This document shows, one piece after another, positions 41,292 through 45,091 of a stretch of DNA of 45,091 nucleotides (the first letter of the stretch is position 1; each line of letters begins with the position of its first letter). The notes below the pieces were generated by a model, which did not search any database, was not told the origin of the DNA, and was given only the letters and a program-made list of their open reading frames with translations. Both the position numbers and the translations under genes were made by a program. The DNA comes from Segetibacter sp. Lineage in GTDB: Bacteria; Bacteroidota; Bacteroidia; Chitinophagales; Chitinophagaceae. The stretch lies in the NCBI GenBank assembly GCA_028288485.1, contig JAQBNO010000213.1, forward strand, positions 1 through 45,091. Direction: 5' to 3'.

Positions 41292-44200
41292 ATGAAAAGG
41301 ACTGCAATCGTCGAAGTTCTGTTATTCTGCTTTGTTGCCGCTTTCGCTCAACAAATTCCTGCGAAACAACCTGAAAAAAACAGCTCTGTTTTATCCCGGG
41401 AAAAAGTAAAGGCGGCAGTGACTTCTATCAATTTTTATCGCCTTACCAATCGCGAAGGATTATCGCAGGCTTCTGCAAATGTAATTTTCAAAGATAGCGA
41501 TGGGTTTTTATGGATAGGCACAGATGATGGTTTAAACCGCTACGATGGAAAAGAAGTGAAGCGTTATTACTACAGCTTTAATAATAATGCTACTATTGCT
41601 GCTAATGAAGTTTATGGTATTTGCGAAGATAAAACCGGCAAAATATGGGCGGCCCATTTCAACAGCGGAATTAGTATACTCGATAAAGCAACCGAAAAAT
41701 TTCAAAGGCTTTCAGCAAAAGACAATAAAGCAAACAGGCTTTCGAGCAATGGTATTTACGGTATTTACTGCGATGCTGAAGGAATGATATGGGCAAGATC
41801 TGTAAAGGGCATTTCATCTATAAACCCCATAACATTGGAGGTGAAAAACTTTGATGCTCCTTTGCTTGCCGATGCCCTGACTGCTAATACAGATATTGCT
41901 GAAACAGCAGATCATATTTGGTTCGGCGGCAAACTAACAGGGTTAGTACGCATAACAAAAACAGGACAGGTTTCATTATTAAAAACATGGAATCGCACGC
42001 AGCATGGTAAATCTGTTTTTGGAATTTATAAAGATACGGGGAACCAAATCCTGGTAACATCAGAAAAAGGTTTGTTCAGGGTATTTAAAACAAGCAATGA
42101 TTATGGGGTGGAAGAAATCATCCGCGATACAGTCTTCTTTCACAGGGCATCTAAATTATTCCGGTTCATCAATAGCTCGCTGGTTTGGATAGCTACCGAT
42201 GTAAATGGGATATTAATTGTCGACATTGCCGAACGAAAAATTGTTAGAAATATTAAGTCGCAGTTTATAAAAGACAACCTTTTAAGCAACACTGTTTTCG
42301 ATTTATTACAGGATGAAGAGAAGAACGTATTTGCTGCTACAGGCCGCGGTGTAAATGTATACTCACCTTACAGCAGAATGTTTAATAACTATGAAAATTT
42401 GTTTAGAAACATCCCGGATTTCGGCCACCCGGTTTATGCAATTCACGAGCTTGCCAACGGACATTTATTATTGGGAACCAAGCATTCAGGTGCATTTTAT
42501 TTTAATACCGAAACACAGCAGGTAACACCTATTCAGTTGAGCGGGTTAGATGGTAAGCCGGCAGTTTATCACTTCACACCTTTTGGAAGCGGGCAGTTTT
42601 TAGCTGCTACAAGCCAGGGGATTCAACTTATAAAAGTAAAAAATAGCAGCGGCACCGCAGTGCCTAACCCGTGGAAAGAGCTTAACAGGCTTGACACTTT
42701 TTCTATAACCGACCTGGTGATCAGTAATGATTCCATCATTTACATATCAGCTCTTACTGAAGGGTTTTTTAAATGGGACTATAAAAAACATACCTTAAAG
42801 TCGTACAAAAAAAGTGACGACCTTACAGCAATTGGCCCAGTGGACAACCGGATTTTAGATTTATCGTTTACACACGAAAAGGATATTGCCATTTGCACCA
42901 AAAATGGCTTCGCTATATTTTACCCGGGCACAGATAGTTTTATGAATTTGGTGCCCGGCAAAAATTATCCTCACGAATTGCCGGCCAGTAATATTAAAAG
43001 CGCTTATGATGATGGAAACTTTATATGGATAAGCACCTACGGATCGGGTGTGCAACGATACGATAAAAAGAGAAAAATTTTTAAAGCCTATACTTCGCAA
43101 AACGGCTTGCCCAACGATGCCGTCTACGCCGTGGTGCCCGATAATATGGGAAGGTTATGGATATCTACAAACAATGGCCTCGCGTCCCTTAACCCCACAA
43201 CTGAAACCTTACAGGTTTATACCACCCAGGATGGATTGCCCGATAATGAGTTTAATGCCTATGCCGCTTTTCGCAACAGCAGTGGTGTTATTTTTTATTC
43301 TACATTAAATGGTATCGTAAGCATCAACCCCGGGTTGACAGCTATAAACCCTTACGATGCAAAAATTGTTTTAACCTACCTGGCAGCCAATAACGGCAAG
43401 CTCGACACTTCTTTAAATACCTACAGAAAAACCTCTTTTACACTGCCTGCAGGGTACAATTCTGTAATATTAAAATTTGCAGCGCTAACCTTTGCAGCGC
43501 CTGACAAAAACAATTACAAAGTAAAATTAGAAGGCTTCGATAAAGATTGGTTGCCCCTGAAAAACGAAAATGAAATACGCTATCAAATGCTGCCACCCGG
43601 TAATTATACTTTATTCGTTCAGGCTTCTAACAACAGTGGCAAATGGAGTAATCAAACTTTATCAGTACCCTTAACGGTGTTGCCTTTTTGGTATCAAAAA
43701 TGGTGGTTTACATTTTTAATTATCCTGGTGGTAATGGGACTGATCTATGTATTTTACCACGACCGTATTTCTCAAATTCTAAAGGTTGAAAAGATGCGCC
43801 GAAAAATTTCAACCGACCTGCATGATGATATAGGCGCAACACTAAGCAGCATTAATATTTACTCCGAACTTGCGAAAAATGAGAAAGATAATAAGCACTA
43901 CCTCAGTGCTATTCAACAATATACCCTAAGCACCATTAATAACCTTGATGATCTCGTGTGGAGCATCAACCAAAAAAATGATACGGTTGAAATGCTGGTT
44001 GAACGAATGCGATCACTTGCTGAATCTTTCCTCAAGTCTAAAAATATTGTTTGCGAGTTCAACAATGAATATGAAAAAAGTACAGCAGAGATTTCGTTAG
44101 AGCAAAGAAGTAGCTTGTACTTCGCCTTTAAAGAAATGATCAACAATATTGTTAAGCATTCTAATGCCACGCACTGCACAATTAAAATTATTCAAAAACG

Positions 44201-44381
44201 AAAAAGCTTTTGCATGGAAGTAAAAGACAATGGACGGGGCTTTGACATAGGCAAAATAAACCACCACCGACATGGGCTAATTAATCTAAAGGAAAGGGCA
44301 AAAGAAATCAATGGTCATCTTGAAATCGTTACTTCACCCGGGCAGGGCGCTACTTTTACATTTAAAGCAAATTTTAAATAG
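41292..44381 (+). CDS. Sensor histidine kinase with Reg_prop beta-propeller and Y_Y_Y domains
   Basis: A 1029-residue membrane sensor. The signal peptide (MKRTAIVEVLLFCFVAAFAQ) is followed by a periplasmic region of repeated Reg_prop blades such as DGFLWIGTDDGLNRYDG, TGKIWAAHFNSGISI and MGRLWISTNNGLASL, two propellers' worth to about residue 690. A Y_Y_Y domain (YKVKLEGFDKDWLPL ... LPPGNYTLFVQASN) leads to one membrane helix (WWFTFLIILVVMGLIYVFYH, about 810-830). The kinase part is HisKA_3 type, with H844 in STDLHDDIGATLSSI, N box NNIVKHS and G boxes DNGRGFD and GQGATF. There is no fused receiver; the response regulator is the next gene, 50 bp on. ATG 41292 gives the signal peptide; the frame is open from 41259. 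The ligand is unknown. Confidence 0.92.
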   Translation: MKRTAIVEVLLFCFVAAFAQQIPAKQPEKNSSVLSREKVKAAVTSINFYRLTNREGLSQASANVIFKDSDGFLWIGTDDGLNRYDGKEVKRYYYSFNNNATIAANEVYGICEDKTGKIWAAHFNSGISILDKATEKFQRLSAKDNKANRLSSNGIYGIYCDAEGMIWARSVKGISSINPITLEVKNFDAPLLADALTANTDIAETADHIWFGGKLTGLVRITKTGQVSLLKTWNRTQHGKSVFGIYKDTGNQILVTSEKGLFRVFKTSNDYGVEEIIRDTVFFHRASKLFRFINSSLVWIATDVNGILIVDIAERKIVRNIKSQFIKDNLLSNTVFDLLQDEEKNVFAATGRGVNVYSPYSRMFNNYENLFRNIPDFGHPVYAIHELANGHLLLGTKHSGAFYFNTETQQVTPIQLSGLDGKPAVYHFTPFGSGQFLAATSQGIQLIKVKNSSGTAVPNPWKELNRLDTFSITDLVISNDSIIYISALTEGFFKWDYKKHTLKSYKKSDDLTAIGPVDNRILDLSFTHEKDIAICTKNGFAIFYPGTDSFMNLVPGKNYPHELPASNIKSAYDDGNFIWISTYGSGVQRYDKKRKIFKAYTSQNGLPNDAVYAVVPDNMGRLWISTNNGLASLNPTTETLQVYTTQDGLPDNEFNAYAAFRNSSGVIFYSTLNGIVSINPGLTAINPYDAKIVLTYLAANNGKLDTSLNTYRKTSFTLPAGYNSVILKFAALTFAAPDKNNYKVKLEGFDKDWLPLKNENEIRYQMLPPGNYTLFVQASNNSGKWSNQTLSVPLTVLPFWYQKWWFTFLIILVVMGLIYVFYHDRISQILKVEKMRRKISTDLHDDIGATLSSINIYSELAKNEKDNKHYLSAIQQYTLSTINNLDDLVWSINQKNDTVEMLVERMRSLAESFLKSKNIVCEFNNEYEKSTAEISLEQRSSLYFAFKEMINNIVKHSNATHCTIKIIQKRKSFCMEVKDNGRGFDIGKINHHRHGLINLKERAKEINGHLEIVTSPGQGATFTFKANFK

Positions 44382-44431
44382 CATAAATATGTTATTGCAA
44401 AACAAGATGATATTGTTTTTCTTTACACCTT

Positions 44432-45055
44432 ATGATTCGAGTAGCCATTATTGAAGATAATGTTGCATATCGCAAAGCGCTGGAGGCATTGATAAGCAAA
44501 ACAGACGACCTTGAGATTGTTTACACGGCATCTGATTGCTATACCGTTGAACAAGCCATAACAACGATTAAGCCCGATGTATTAATTATGGATATTAAAA
44601 TGCCCGGCTTATCTGGCATAGAAGGAGTGAAGCTGGTGAAGGAAAGCTCACCCGACACAAATATTTTCATGCTCACCGTTTTTGAAGATGATCAAAATAT
44701 TTTTGAATCAATTAAAGCTGGTGCTTTGGGTTACCTGTTAAAAAAAGATCCGCCCGAAGAAATTTTAGGAGCTGTTAGAAAAGTTCACCAGGGCGAAGCG
44801 ATTATGAATGGCAAAGTAGCGCGTAAGGTATTAGAATACTATTCTCAAAAGCCTGCACCCAAAGAATCTTCCGAAGAGTATAATCTTACAACAAGGGAGA
44901 AAGAAATTCTCCAGCACTTAATAAAGGGGTTATCTTATAAAGAGATAGCTGCACACTGTTTTATTAGTATTGATACGGTTTTTTCGCACATACGAAAAAT
45001 TTATACGAAATTGAACGTGCATTCCCGTTCTGAAATTTCTGCCAGGTTCCGGTAG
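44432..45055 (+). CDS. NarL/FixJ-family response regulator
   Basis: A 207-residue two-domain regulator. The receiver domain (residues 1-120) has the acidic pair in IIEDN, phosphoacceptor D54 in LIMDIKMPG, the switch threonine in MLTVFED and the lysine in GYLLKKDPP. The LuxR-type DNA-binding domain (about 150-205) has LTTREKEILQHLIKGLSYKE then IAAHCFISIDTVFSHIRKIY, with KLNVHSRSEISARF at its end. It is the partner of the adjacent HisKA_3 kinase, transcribed together with it. Its target genes are not evident in the window, which ends 36 bp after its stop. Confidence 0.95.
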   Translation: MIRVAIIEDNVAYRKALEALISKTDDLEIVYTASDCYTVEQAITTIKPDVLIMDIKMPGLSGIEGVKLVKESSPDTNIFMLTVFEDDQNIFESIKAGALGYLLKKDPPEEILGAVRKVHQGEAIMNGKVARKVLEYYSQKPAPKESSEEYNLTTREKEILQHLIKGLSYKEIAAHCFISIDTVFSHIRKIYTKLNVHSRSEISARFR

Positions 45056-45091
45056 TTAAATCTTTTTTTGTTATCGGCAATTGTTTCCAAC

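Overview
The window reads as a chromosomal segment from a member of the Bacteroidetes, most likely the Chitinophagaceae. The basis is the long RpoB/RpoC type, a PorW/SprE-like TPR protein, Reg_prop/Y_Y_Y sensor kinase architecture, a bactofilin, thrombospondin type 3 repeats, AT-rich leaders with few Shine-Dalgarno sites, and several -7 boxes of the form TAnnTTTG. The genus is inference. I found no tRNA, rRNA, CRISPR array, intact transposase or integrase.

Layout. (1) 28-4850 (+): a glutamine synthetase-like amine ligase, an iron-dependent alcohol dehydrogenase, a gamma-glutamyl hydrolase of the class I amidotransferase fold and an aldehyde dehydrogenase. Together they could form a gamma-glutamylation route for a small amino alcohol such as ethanolamine. 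(2) 4931-6144: a small membrane protein gene and a decayed BlaI/MecI-type repressor. (3) 6145-11073 (+): a TerY-P-type phosphorylation module (vWA protein, PP2C phosphatase with Ig-like N-terminus, kinase-like protein with zinc ribbon) followed by an unrecognised coiled-coil protein. (4) 11289-14008: two exported or outer-membrane proteins on +, then a membrane/coil protein and a bactofilin on -. (5) 14252-19864 (+): PorW/SprE-like TPR protein and a class A penicillin-binding protein. (6) 20194-26890: DUF72, TSP3-repeat and RlpA-like proteins, a D-Ala-D-Ala dipeptidase family member, EcsC, acyl-CoA carboxylase beta subunit, PhzF and RNase HI. (7) 27237-30180: a second divergent RNase H, a DbpA-like DEAD-box helicase and an SPFH protein. 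(8) 30420-39510 (-): rpoC and rpoB. (9) 40817-45055 (+): a possible exported protein, a large sensor histidine kinase and a NarL-type response regulator.

The most unusual features are at the RNA polymerase locus and between genes. rpoB and rpoC, normally adjacent, are about 1 kb apart; the gap holds a broken ORF6N-domain gene, two strong hairpins just after rpoB and several related near-palindromes. No rplL lies upstream of rpoB. A dispersed intergenic repeat family, with the core GAGYG...CAACRATG, occurs at least nine times. Its longer copies form hairpins whose stems differ by compensatory base changes. Two copies share a 54-bp element immediately upstream of rpoC and of the TerY-P kinase gene.

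All family assignments come from reading motifs by eye. No database search, structure prediction or expression data were available.
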